A stretch of DNA of 64,000 bases, from the NCBI GenBank assembly GCA_009741485.1, contig CM019227.1:11075647-11139646 (forward strand). Direction: 5' to 3'. The position numbers were made by a program, and so were the translations under genes. This DNA comes from Malurus cyaneus samueli. Its lineage: Eukaryota; Chordata; Aves; Passeriformes; Maluridae. Shown one piece after another: positions 1 through 14,700 of the stretch (position 1 is the first letter of the stretch; each line of letters opens with the position of its first letter). The notes under the pieces were generated by a model. That model was not told the DNA's origin, searched no databases, and was given only the letters and a program-made list of their open reading frames with translations.

Positions 1-1073
<1,073 letters not shown>

Positions 1074-4000
1074 TTAAAAGTTAATTTGTATTTCGTTATC
1101 ATCAGGAGCTTTATAAATAAAAAGCTGCTTTCTCAAACAAAAAAGGATCAAAAGGTCACTTGTTTATATTTCTGTTCTACTCATAAATAATGTAGAGAGC
1201 TTTAATGAATGATTAATCAGTTATATGTTCAGTTACGGAGGCAAAGATCAACAGATTGCTTTTAAACATCATTTATACCTTCTGCTGTCCTAAGGCTGTG
1301 CAGGTGACAGAGCTGTAGGGCAGGAAAGTCCATAGTGCTGATTAACTCTGAACAAACCACGGCAGAAGAACTGCACCATGAACAGGAACTAAACATACTC
1401 TGTGACACGCTTCTGTCTCTAAATAAATTCTCAGCTTTTCAAAAACAGGAAAATACACAAAGGTAAAATGACCGATTTTCTCCTATGCTATTATTTCATT
1501 AATTTTTCTGCTGGGATATAGCCAATTAGGACAGAACACCATTGCATTGCTCTTTGCTGTAGAATGAGCAAGTTTGCTCCATTTTCAAGTCTATGGGGAG
1601 CAATGTTTTGTTATTGCTGAACCATAAATAAGAGGAGCGACTGCAGAATTGCAAAGTTATGGAAATGAATTATTTGAGGCAAATATAAGAAGAGAAGAAA
1701 AGCTGGGACATCAATCTGTGTTTGAAAGCACTTTGGCCTGGATGCCCACCCACGTTTTGAGACTGCCTGATCCAGGTTTCTGTTTGTTACTCCATTTAGG
1801 AATAATTTTGCTAAGGAAAAGCAGGGCAGCCGTGAATGAGCACTGAGGGGGGCTGAGCACTGTCCATCCTGGTTGGATGTGAGCAACTGAAGGAAAGGGA
1901 AAAGAAATAAAAGTTAAGGAGCAACACCAAAGCCTTCTGGAGTCCTGCATCTGGAAATATGAGCATTAACCCTGTAGGCCAACTCCCTGGTTCAAGTTCT
2001 GTTCCATACCAATCAGAGAACTGAGATGCAATTATGAAATGGTGCATATTAATTTTCAAAAGGACCGTAAATGACTTCAGGGTCTATGTCCTACTGATAG
2101 CTATGTCTCTTTTCACAGTATGAGAAGAGCTCCTCTGTTAACATAACAGTGCAGAAATGTGTAAATGAGAGTCGAGAAATTTTTCTTTCCATGAACAAGT
2201 TTCTAATTTCATGTTCCATTATGAAGGATAATAGAAAAGTCTTGCAATTTTAATGTAGTGCTCTGGAATGTAATCTTCAAATTCAATATTTATGCAGTTA
2301 TCTCCAAATCAAATATTAATGTGCCTGAAAGTTTGGTCATTTATTTATTTCTCTCAAAACTAAATGCTCATTAGAGTTAATTATTTTAAGAAAATAACAG
2401 AACTTTATTGACTATATTTAAATAGGAACATAAAGTTCTTTTCCATGAAGTAATTTCTTTCAACTGCTATCTCCACCAATTTATCACCATTTACTCTCAT
2501 TTTCAAATAGAAGATTCTTTGACTGCAATAGAAACCCTCAAACAAAAAAAAAAAACCACCTGGCCATTTCAAAACCTACCCTGTGTACTGACTCCCTCAG
2601 TCTGATACAGCTCCAGCTCCCTGGTACTGTAACAGCTCCAGCCTCATTGTCTGAATTGGCAGCACAACAGCGTGACCACACTCGAGATGAGAAGGTCCCA
2701 GCAAACCTTGACCCACAGCTTCATGTTTTCCAAAATATTTGACAGGCTCCTTTTTCCTGTATGCGCACAGTTCTAAGGTTTTTCAAGCTAATGGCTTGGA
2801 AAAGCTAATCTTAGGATATGGAGTGAAATAAGTCAATTCCTGGGAGTACAGCTGCTCTCACAACAAATCTCAGCCCCCCAATCTTATACAATGGGGTTAT
2901 TAGAAGAAAGTAAATGTACTTTCCAATCACCCTCCAGCAAGGCTGCACAGGCCAGCTGAAGGGCTGCAATGCCTTTGGAGCTCTCCAAAGAAATGACCCT
3001 TTTGCTTGTGCCTCTCAAAACCTTCCTAGAAGCACCACACCAGGTTTCAGATGTGTAACCACTGAACAGAAAGCAGGAGTTTTTCAGCAGGCTCACCCTC
3101 ACTACACCTCCATGGAATAAGGCATTAGCCAAGCAAATAATCTGTGATTGCAAAGCAATGGTTTCTACAAGGGGCTGTGAAGGCACAGCTCTGCACCAGC
3201 AATGCTCACTGTTCATTTATGTTCCTTGGGAGCCAAGGGGACCGAGTGCATTTCAGATCTGCTGGAAGCTAAACAGGAGGGGTTGCTGGCACAGGGAGCT
3301 GAACTGCAACCAAAATGCAGGAAAAGGTGGATGAGGCTCCCTTTTTTCCCTCCAGGCTCTCTTCTAGGATGAGTGATGCTCCAGCTACTCCAGCAATAGT
3401 GGTTTTGGCATTCAGGCAGGCAAGGACTTGCTCTAAGCATACTGAATGCCCTGAGGGCAAGTGAAAGGGACTATTTGTATGTCACATAGGCCTTTTAAAT
3501 AAATTAAAAACTCCCAAACACTACGAACAATTCACAAAGATTCTTGACTAGCCATCGAAAAATGCTTGCAGCCACCTCTGAAAAGAAAGATAGGAAGATA
3601 GAGGGCAAAAGCATGACCCTGCTGATTTGTTTCTAGTCTAATGCTGTATTTCATTAGCTTCTGGTTATATTTGAAACAGTACATTTTATAAAGCCAGGCA
3701 AAGCTTCAGAAAAAGCAACGAAATGCAAAAAAAGGGTGTTTTTCCCTTTGTCTTTCTCTCTTGGGTCTGAGAACTGCTTACAGATAACTCCCAAATTAAA
3801 AGTAGGGGAAAAAAAAAGGCTTAGTAATAGCATTTCCTTAATTTTAGCCAATGTGGAAAAATTCAGGTTCTTTCTGTCACCCTGAATGTCAGGTAAGAGT
3901 GGAACACCTCTGCAACTGCAAATGCACTGGCAGGACAAGGACATCCAACTGATCCAAGGTATGGCTGGCCAAATACAACAGAGATTATCACCAGCTGAAG

Positions 4001-4849
4001 ACAACTGACCTTTCTCCTAATCTAAAACAAACAGGAGGGAAGTAACAGTGATAGGAAAAGAGAAAATAAAATTAAAATAAGACTAGGGTTAAGAAAAGCA
4101 TGCCATTTTGCCTTATTTTATAGAACACTCCATCTAAGACATTGTATGCCTCCCCTTACCAATTTCAATTCTTCCTAAAGAGCCTCCAGTTTTGAGGGCC
4201 TGAGTTTACACTCAAAAGTAAGCAGGAAGCACAGGATATGATGAAGGTGTGTGGGCACCTGAGCTCAGCAATCACACACTGTGAAAGGTGTCCTGGCTGT
4301 GCGTAGATGCAACCTCAGGGTTTACACAGATCCAGAGAGTTATTTTTATACTTTGCCAAAAAAACCCTACTGCCTGCAGCACGTGGTCTGTCACACTGAG
4401 TATAGATGTCAGTCCAGGAAGCTCATGATTGCAATCGAGCTCAGGGAACTCCTCTTACTTTGTAGTTTATTTAAATATTTATAAATGCATTTCAGACAAG
4501 ATTCTAGGACTGCATAACACATAAAGTATTTGTAACTCATGTGGCACATACTCCTACAACATGAGTATAAACATACAGCTCAGCTCTTATGACATGTTTT
4601 AACTGCTAATAAATATTGCTGCACAGTTACTTAACATCAGCAAAAACATCACAATCAAATATCATTCTTTTGGGATGGTTTTCTCCAAGGGACAGTGCAT
4701 ACCATGGCAATTTGGAGAGACCCCTACTCCTGAATGCTCCACTTACACAGTATGTAAGTCAGAGAGTTTACTGTTTTCTGAAATTTATGAATGAGTAAAA
4801 TTTCCCAAACTATCAGATTGCTAAATACCACTTATCAGTAACTTTGTCA

Positions 4850-4886
4850 CTAAAAAGTTTTTGTCTGGAAGGAACAAACTTTTTAG
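4850..4886. repeat. perfect 11 bp inverted repeat (hairpin)
   Basis: CTAAAAAGTTT and its exact complement AAACTTTTTAG are separated by 15 bases. It is AT-rich, in intron 6, and no function is evident. Confidence 0.85.
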
Positions 4887-6208
4887 GGTGAAAAGGTTTC
4901 TTCCTAAATGTTCACTTTTTCTGGCCTTTTGCCTAGAAAGCCTCCCATTCACATTTCTCTGTTAACCAGGTTCACTTACCCAGGCCCTTATCAACATTAC
5001 TCAGGATTTAAGAATAAGAGCTATGAATAGAAGTTACAAAACACCAGCAAAACAATTCAACACAAGCCAAAAATCAACATCAGAGCAAGGATCTGTAGAG
5101 CTTGGAACCCCACTAACTCCACGTCCATATTTCCCTTACTGCAGGTGCACATTGCTTTGACTTCATCTGTTCCTCTTCTAATTGTCTTTAGGCGAAAATT
5201 TGAGGAAGAAAGTCCATTTCAGTGTGAAAAGTCAAGTAAATATTTTTACAGATGAGAAATGTTGTAACGAGTCACTTGCCAGCAGTGTTTGCACAGCCAC
5301 CCTGGACACACTCAGCAGAGTCAATCAGCTGGGAAGATAAACCAGTAATTTGCAGTTTAGGTGACCAACTAGAGAACACAGAACAATATTTTGACAATCT
5401 TGTCAAGTACTTAGTGAGCAATCTCTAGGCTACCATACATCTCCATAAACCAGGCACTGAAGAATTCTTTAGAACAAGAAGGTTCATGAAGCCCAAACCT
5501 GCACAGAGCAGGATCATTCCCTGCCTGCTCAGACCAGAAATCCTGAGATTCACTGAGTGTGCCAATTCCAGCTGATTTCACTCTGTTTCCACGAGTAACT
5601 CCAAGGGTTAAATAATATTTACAACATCCGAAATAACAAACATTTGGCTATTTAAGCACAATATCTATATGGTAGCAGGCAATCATCTCTTTTTCTAAGG
5701 ACAGGGTCTCACAGAGTGTTTCCCTAGACCCCTTCCTGTCATGCTGAAAGCCTCCAGGGCTGATCCCCCACTCCCAAAACGGAGTTGAAGCTTGAAAAGA
5801 GGAACAGTGTCAAACAGAAATAGCACCTACTTAGTCTGTCAAGATGAGGAAGATTTCCTCCCAGTATGACAGGCATCATGTGGAAAGCACAGAACACACA
5901 ATTCCTGCTGTTTCAAAAGGCCTTGAAAATAACTCTCAGTACAGACTGGAATGATGGAAGAGAAGGAGAAAAGATAATTGTAACTTGCTTTTCAAAGTGC
6001 TTAAACTGAGGCATCCTAAATGCAAATTTTATGAGGTCAAAAATATTATGAGAGCAGAATTCTAATCTTTTGCTAATTCCCTTACTCAGAAGGAAATATT
6101 TAAACACATTACTAGCTTAACAATCCCCCAAAGCTTTAATGCCAACGCAGAAACAAACATAACAATATCAGAAATAATTTCTCTCTTCACTGAATTTGCT
6201 CTAGTGAG

Positions 6209-6276
6209 ATTGGGCTTGTTTCCTGATTGGGCTTATTTCCTGATTGGGCTTATTTCCTGATGGAGTTTATTTCAGG
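6209..6276. repeat. 17 bp tandem repeat, three copies plus one degenerate
   Basis: The unit ATTGGGCTTATTTCCTG starts at 6209, 6226, 6243 and 6260. The first copy has one change (TTG for TTA) and the fourth is diverged (ATGGAGTTTATTTCAGG). Confidence 0.93.
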
Positions 6277-6960
6277 AGCAAAAGCCACAAATAAGCACAC
6301 AAATGGAAATGGTTTTAGCAGCTTTGCCCACTGTTCTAAACACTCAGGAGTTACAAAGAAATACAGGGAAATCTTACTTTTAAGATGGGATTAGTGTTTG
6401 TCACCCACATCCCACAACAGAGGAGGGTGCCAGGCTCACAGGGCAGCTGAGCAGGGTGGGTGTGTAGGGGAAGGATGGCCAAACTCTGCACTGGGACATC
6501 ACAGATGCCCCTTAGGAGGTCAGGGATTGGCTTCAGAGCAGAAAATTCAGGTGACACAGCCACCAAAAGAGATGGGAGATGCAGTTTGTGATGTTTGTTC
6601 CTGCAGTTTCTGTGGGTCTGCAGGAGCTGAACTGCAGTTCATGGGAGCAGGTGGCTCTGCTGGAAGGATTTTTTGACAGTCCATGTTCCCACAGCTGTTT
6701 AGTCCTATCATATCTTCTATTTAGAAGAAATTTCTCATGATTCTTTTTTTCTCCACCTTTTCCTATGCATTAACTTCAGGTGGTTTTGAAAAACTTTACT
6801 TTCCACCTTCTCACATTCAAAACAGAAGTCTCTTTTTCAGAAAAAGTCTTTAAAAGCCTAAATGTTTCTTCATATTTTAATATTGCAAGGCAGGGAGCAA
6901 AATGAAAAAACGTCTGAAATTCTTTTAGTTGCAGGAAACTTGCAGAGTCTATTTTTTGCA

Positions 6961-6961
6961 N
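6961..6961. other. unresolved base (N)
   Basis: A single N occurs in an AT-rich part of intron 6 after TTTTTTGCA. Unlike the N at 16735 it is not flanked by a duplication, so it may be a masked base or a tiny gap. Confidence 0.8.
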
Positions 6962-9900
6962 TAATGACTCTACTAGGAATTGCCTTATTTTGTCAACAGT
7001 TCCATGCATTTCCTTGTGAGCATAAAGCTCAAGAGGGACTGTCAAAGACTCTCCTGTGGGTTTCTTTCTACCACTCTTCACTTACATGGTATTTTTTAAG
7101 CAATACAGAAACAGCTTTTAGAAGGTCAAAAATGAAATGGCTTCCTCTCACCATCAGCGAGGCCACAACTCAAGTGATTCTGTTTCTTTTTTATATTAAA
7201 TAAGAAAAACTTCAAATGATAGTATGCAGAGATGTAGCAGGAACTCACCAGAGTAGGAATCAATGACATGAAATCTGACATTTTGCCATCTGTTTGTCTC
7301 CAATAAACGTCTTCTCTAGAAGGTTTCTTGTCTCCTCACCTCCTTTCAAGGGACTGAGGACAAGTGTAGGTCCCTTCTATAAAGGTTTTTGAGCTACCAA
7401 ATCAGGCCACTGACCTGTGGGTACACCAGGCCCAGGAATAACTGTGTTCCCCTTCATTATCATTTTATAAAATGCCTCAGGGCCTCAGATGACAGGGCAC
7501 AAAATCACTGTGTATACAACTGCAAATGAAGTGTGCTGCTCCATGTTCTTCGACAGCAATGAGATTCCTGATGATTTAACCAATTTATTCCCCTCCTTCC
7601 TAATTCTGTCCCTGCCCCATAAAGTGTGGCTACATCAAACCTTCACACTTAATGCACCTTCCTGATCCAATGGATCATCTTGCTTTAATACTCTAAGAAC
7701 AAAACCATCCTGCTTAGTCCCTTGTCAACACATATGGCTGTGTTTGTTTCTCTTTGCACTGACAGCTTAGAGCACTGTTTTCCAAAACCGAGCAGAAATA
7801 AAAGCCCTACAAGGAGGCAAATTGTCAAGCTGAAGCAGTAAAGGCTTTATGGCTCCCCTAATGCTTAGCATAAAGCACTAAGAACATTCGAAATTTAGCT
7901 GTAATGTCTAAATTTTTAAAGTGCAGTCTCTTTGCAGAGAAGATGCATGTTGCTATTTCAGTCACTACACTTCTCATGCAACTGTTGGGCTGAACGACTT
8001 CCAAGAAGAAAATAGATCTTAGTCCATGTGCTCCAGAATACTCAAGCGTTCTAAAAAATTTAGCAAAATAGGTATGAGGCTGAGGGTAATTTGTGCCAAA
8101 GGATCCACCAAATGTGTTACGTGAGCAGCAATGTAAACGCGGCTGGGACCTAGGTGGTTAAACTATTCCAACACCAGGGATAATTAATCCATTTTCCCCC
8201 TAGATTTTGGGTATTTACTGGGCAATTCATCCATGCAATACACAGCAGCAGTTACTGTGTGATCCATTTTCCTTAGTGACCACCAAACCCCCATGAACCC
8301 AGGATACAGCACACCAACAAGCAGCACTGAGGAAAAAAAGGTGTGCCTGAAATGGGGCTGGAACGGATGTGTGCCAGCAGTGATTTTGGGAACATGCTCC
8401 AGTCCTTCTGTAGCTAAGCTGTCTCCAGCCTCTGACAACTGGGATGGGATTGTGCTGCTCTTTGGAACAGCTCACTACACCTCTAAAATCATCTGGAACC
8501 CAGAAGCCAGAGAGGGGACAACACAACTGCAAAGAATAGACCTAATGAGGAGAAAAAGTCAGCAGAAGGAAAGAATGTGGACACACAGCAAACCTTTAAG
8601 GGCCTTTTCTTCAGCTGTTTGCATTTTGCCCATGAGCTGGAGATTGCTCTAACAGCATCCAGCCCTCACAGCATGTTTACACTGTTTCCCAAATGACTAC
8701 CATGGAAAGGTTTCTGTACAAACCCCCTCTTTTCCTGCCTGCCATTGAAGATGTCACATTTGACTGTCTTTATACTTTATAATACATCAGCCAGGTGCTG
8801 CTCCTGCCAAAAAAGAAAAAATCTTCTGTGCATTCCAAATTGCAATAGCTTACACAACCACCAGATTATTCACTTGTTTTTAATAGGCTAAGACACTGAA
8901 AAGAGGAGAAAATGTGTTGCCCACTAAGCACTATGCAACAACTCCAGCCACCGTGTGCAATTTCATTCCATACATCCACCTCTGTCAGGAAATAATGTTT
9001 CTCCAGCTTAGTGAAGGAGCCATTTTCATGTCCATTCTCTTTGCTGGAGCCACTAAAGGAAAATCAGAGCGATGCACTTTTTAATGACTTTGGCATAACT
9101 AAAAGAAAACTTAACTCTATAAAAGGAAGCCTGGTTTCTGTCCTTATTTGGCAGTAAAACATGTACTGATTGTGAGCATGGCTTGACTACAAACTACATT
9201 GTAATTGAGCTGTACAAGCATTTCAGCTTTAAGATGGCACTTCTAATCTTTCTCTGTTGTATGATCCAAAGACTGTGATGACTTAAAATTAGGAGTTTTC
9301 TGTTGTTTACAAGGCAGACTTAGACAATTGAAAAGCTTATTGATTAGGAGCCATTATTCATCCATAAATTAAAACTGAAGATATCAGCAGGGTTCTACAT
9401 TGCTTTCAATTATGTTTGGATGTTGTGCTCCTGTATTAGTTCACATGTTTTGAGAAAAATACATTGTACCAGCTAAATTATTACTGTACATGAGGCAGCA
9501 GCCAGTACAGCCCAATGTCCTCTCCCTTATTACAGCTTCAATTAGTTGTTTTAAACAAAAAATTCTGTTCCAGTGTGTTTAGAGATAGGATATCCTAAGG
9601 GAGTTTTCTTCTATTGCCCAACAACACTGGCCTGTGTTCTAAATTCTTTCCAAATGCTGTCTATTTTTTTTTTTTAACCTTTTGTTGCCAATCCTTGAGG
9701 CTATTGCTCCTCTTCCAGGCCTTACTAAGTTCTTGGCCATACCATTCTCTTCATGGGGTATTTCTTTTCCCATGGGCTGTGACAGTATAAAGCAAAGAGC
9801 AAAACTTAAAATTAATAGGGAAAAATTAATAGGGAAAAAAAGTCATCCCTTACTCTTAAATGAACAAGTCACAGAGTTTAGCTGTGGAAATTTCCCAGGC

Positions 9901-11654
9901 AAAGGTCACAAGAGATTGGGGGAATATTGCAAAGCAGCACCACCACCCATGCTTCTGCTCCCTGGGGACACTGGCTGCAGGACATGGACACGGGTGACAG
10001 CCCAGGTGAGCCTTTGCCTTGTCTCATCTGCCTCAGCTTGTACAAGGTATTTGAGCCCAGAGGACTTCAGCATTCCAGCCTCAGGGATAAACCCCACCAG
10101 TATGAGCACAGTTTAAACACCTGGGCACACGGGGAAAGTCAAATTGTGTATCAATTGGAGAGAGCAGACAGTACATTGACCAGTTTAGACAAGACTCAGT
10201 CACTCAGACACTAAAAAATGAAATATCAGGCTAGAAGTCTTCACTTTAGGTAAAATTCCTCTCTCAATAGGTTGACGTAGAGCAGGAAACTCACCTGCAA
10301 TACAAACAGGGTGTAACTACTTTTTGATCAGCTTTTGGAAACAATGGAATGAATTTTTACCAAACACCAGCACTGCTCAGAGGCGTTTGCAGCTGCTGCC
10401 TTGAGAGTGTCTACAGCTGCCTGGGCTGTGCAGGAGGAGGGAAGCTTTATCTCCCTGATGGAAAAATTGGGGACCTGCCAAGGGGTGATGTGAAAGGATC
10501 CATTCATCCAGTGGCCAGCAGTGGGAGTACTTATGGGGCTCAGGGATTAGGCAACCTTGGCAGACAGGGATGGCAAATCTGCACTCGTGTCCCAAAGCAT
10601 GTTCTCTGATGCACAGGGAATTTATGGTAGAAATCCCAGAAAAAAAAAATAAAACATTGCAATAAGCTAAAAGGTATTTAGCTGTTCGTACAAAGAGAAC
10701 CATTGAACATTAAATGAGTTTGTTATTCCTCTGATGGAAGGACAAGTGACACATTAGCTCATTTCATTATTAAATTAATATCAGTTTAGTGTGTTTAATT
10801 GATCTAAATTGTTCTGATCCAGCTGAAGCTGGAATGTTTGAATCAGCCTGATGCTGGTGTGTCATAATCCATCAGTTATTTTCCTCAGCCAGCTCAGGGA
10901 ATTTGAGAAGACTCAAGTGCACCAGGGGAACAAGGAGGCACAAGAGACCGACAGCTTTTCCCTGCTCGTTCTCTCCTCTTTTCTACACTAACTCTGCTGT
11001 CCATCACTATTGCCAGCTAGAGCTGAGTCTGCCAATCACTCTGACACTCTGCATTTCCCAGACCAGGGACTCTCCTGTGAAAACTGTTGACTTGGCTTTA
11101 AATATTACTTCTCACAGTATTATTTTTTACTACCTGCTATAGAATTTCTGCATGCACAAGACGAATGCTCGTGAGGACTTAATTTAAACAGGAACATGAC
11201 AGAATTGATAAATCTAGTGACAAGAGTAAGAACAGCCAAGACGAGAGAGAGACCTGTGTGTTATTTTGTGCTGAACATGTGACTCAAAGTGTTGCATTCA
11301 CAGAATAATGGGAAGACCTGGTGACCCAAGCAGAATAAAACAATATTTTTAGATGCAAAACCACTGGGACTCAGCATATGGAGTTGCTGGGAGTGCTGCA
11401 GGATTGCTATTATGGTAAAAAACCAGCAATAAAGAAACAGCCTGCTTAGTGCCTCTCTCCCCACAAAGCATCTTTGACATTGGAAACGAGTCAATCTGGA
11501 CCAAGAAACAACCATCCTCAGAAAAGGGTTTCCTCCTCATTCACTTCTCTTTCCTGGACTAGGGATTTCCTCAATCAGGTAATGATGGAAAACCATCACC
11601 ATACAGTGATTCTCATTGCTTTGGTTAAAATAAGGTAAGGAAAGGGCCAGCTCA

Positions 11655-11789
<135 letters not shown>

Positions 11790-14700
11790 CTAAAGAAATT
11801 TAAATACTTATGGTTCTCATTTGGGGACCATTCTCAGATTCAGAAGGAGGTGGTTCATGAAAAACTTCCATCCTGCAGCTAAACTTCAATGACTCCCTCT
11901 GCTCAGGAAAGCATACTTGGAAGGAAGCACAGCTTTATTACACCTTAGCAAATTTCTTATCAACCCTTGGCAGGTATTTTAAGCACTGTAACAGAATATA
12001 TATAAAGTAATACTCAACACTTTTAAAGTATGAAAATCCAGCTGTGAGATGACTGCATCGATAGTCCCATTTTACATGCTTTGCTAGATATTTCCTAGGG
12101 AATTTGGTTCAGTATCTATTGGCATTTTTTATTTGTTTTCCCTGTGTAGAGAGAAGAGGCCAAGGTTGGAATGCATAAGGCAAGAGAATTTTGATGTCAA
12201 AAAGGCAATGTAATTAATAGGAACAAAGGAATTTAGAAGGTTAATTCCAATTAGTATGACAGGCAATCCGACAGCAGCATTTTCAAAATTTCAGCTGACA
12301 TGTCCAAGAATGTATTTACGCTTGACAGCTTTTGTGGTCTGTTATTTCTTTAACAATGGAGAAAAAATGTTCTCTATTTATCTAGGTCAGCATATTTAGG
12401 AAAACTGAATAAATCACATTAAAAAGATCTTAATCTCCTGAACAGCATTCAAACCCACAACCTTATAGATACAACACCATTTAGGCAACAGTCTGTAATG
12501 AAGTTGATGGCAGAAAAGTTCAAGATAAAAGAGCTGTCAATAGCACTGTATCTTGAAAACATTTCATCATTGTAAGCCACAGAAAGCCAAGTTAAACCTG
12601 AATGTGCTTAACTGTACAAAATGTGTTAAAATTCTGGAGTCAGGCTGCAACAACCTGGAAATGTTATCAGCCAAGTAAACTATTTTCATAATCTCATGGA
12701 TTTTATCTAACCAAATGAATGATCTGTCAATCAACCATCCTGACAGACCAGGCTCCAAGACCCTCTTCCTGTACTCCCTCATGGGAGCTGCAATACCTCC
12801 CAGGGTCACTCTGCATCTCAATTTGGCAAACTCAGAAACTGCTTTCTGTATAGTAAGCTGTGCAGATTTTCACATTTGCTGCTCCAGTGACTCTCCATCT
12901 TCCTGGGATGAATAGGCATTTAGTGAATTTACTTAGCAATGCTTCCACATGAAATGGTTTCAATGGCTGACATCTTCGGGTGAGTTTCTAGGCAAAAGCT
13001 GGCATGCAAAGATGATCTTTAGAAATATAATCAAGTTTGGAAGTGCTTGAGCTTTAATTTCCTTACAGGATAAAAGTCAAATCAACCAAAGTAACAATCC
13101 ACACCACTCAATAAAACATCATCATTTCTAGATCACTCACCAACCTATATTCAGCAGTACTTTACCAAGTGTATTGGGATTTGGGACTGCCATACAAACT
13201 TCTCATTGTTTCTCAGTTTTTATATTATTCTTATAAATGTCCCAATGATGCTTGATAACTGACATTTTCCCTCTTCTTGAAAACATTGGTGGTATCTTGG
13301 TCCTGCTTTGAACATTTTTAATTTTTGTTTTAAAGAATTCATACAGAGTTTTACTCCTTGTCAATTAATATGCTTCTTTTCATGTGCTGACAATGTGGAA
13401 CTAAAACATGATAGTTCCATTTGGTAAAATTTTCTAGTTAATTGACATTTAGATTTATGCAGTCAACCAATTCCATGCTCAGCATGGCAGCACTCTGAAT
13501 TTTTATTAAGCTTTCATTCAGACTGCTCCTTCTGGCCCCAACATCATGAGGATGCTGCACATCACCTCTGACTTATTCCACCAAAAGACATTAAGAAGAA
13601 AATCAAAGGCACTGAACATGCTGTAGATGTCAATGCATTTGCTAAAATCCTCCTCACCTTTCAGAAAACTTTGCCTTCTGGGGCAGATTTCCTAAATGCC
13701 TCTGGCACAGACTGCTGCCACACTTCCTCACATCTGGCAGCAGAGGAGTCTCTGGCACCAGCTATTTCCAGTGCCTCTGGCACTCCTTTGGAGAACGACT
13801 GGAGACAAGGGCCCATTTTTTCTCTAAGTAAGGCAATCAAAAGCTGTGATTTTCAGCTGAAGACATCACTGGGAACAACAGCAACTCCACACAGCAAAAT
13901 TAAAGTCTGCTATAGCTCCACAAATTTCAGGGATAATTCACTGAGCATAAATTCGGCACAAAATCTTCTACTAACCATCACGGTAAAACAAAAAGTAACA
14001 AGTGCAACATAGCCTTCCTAAGAAGAAAATAAAGTCATGGGGAAAGGGAGGGCAGTTCATGCTACTGATTAAAAATACTTCAATATTACGTATCACATTC
14101 CTATCAGTTTCCCCAGTGTGTAACACAGCACGAATACAGATTGAGGAAAAAGCCTTTCTGCAGTTTGGTGCCTGAGGCTGGGGCTGATGGATGAATTCAC
14201 ACAGCTCCCACCTCTATTTCCTTTTGCTATTAAACTCACTTGGAGGGCAAGGCACCAGGGAGAAGGATTAGTCAGCTGGTTACCTGTGTCACTGGCAGGG
14301 AGGGAGGTGGTGTGAGTGTAGAGAGGCCGAGAGAAAATGGGAATTTTCAGGTGTGCAGCACACGGGGAGAAATGGGAAACCAATCCTCCAGTGAACCAAA
14401 AGTGTAGAGAAAGATTGTGCACGTGGGAGGGCTTCATGAGAGGATGACAAGTGAAGGAGTGTGATGGGGAAACAAAGCAGGTTTGAGTTCACAGGCGCAG
14501 ATTTGGTGTTCAGCAAGGACAGGGCTGCCAGCTGGGACAGGGTGCCATCTCCCCCAGACTGGCTGAGGTCACCTCGGTAAGGTCCTGAGCAAGGGTGGAC
14601 AGGGGTGCCAGGGCCACTGTGCCCTCCTGCTGAGATGCCACCCAACAAAACAGATGGGAGCACTGGGCTGGGCAGGCAGTGGGGCTCCAGGGGCTGCCAA

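Noticed and set aside
9682..10116. 144 codon open frame on the plus strand
   Set aside because: There is no recognisable domain, no splice or promoter context and ordinary intronic composition. Frames of this size are expected by chance in 64 kb read six ways.
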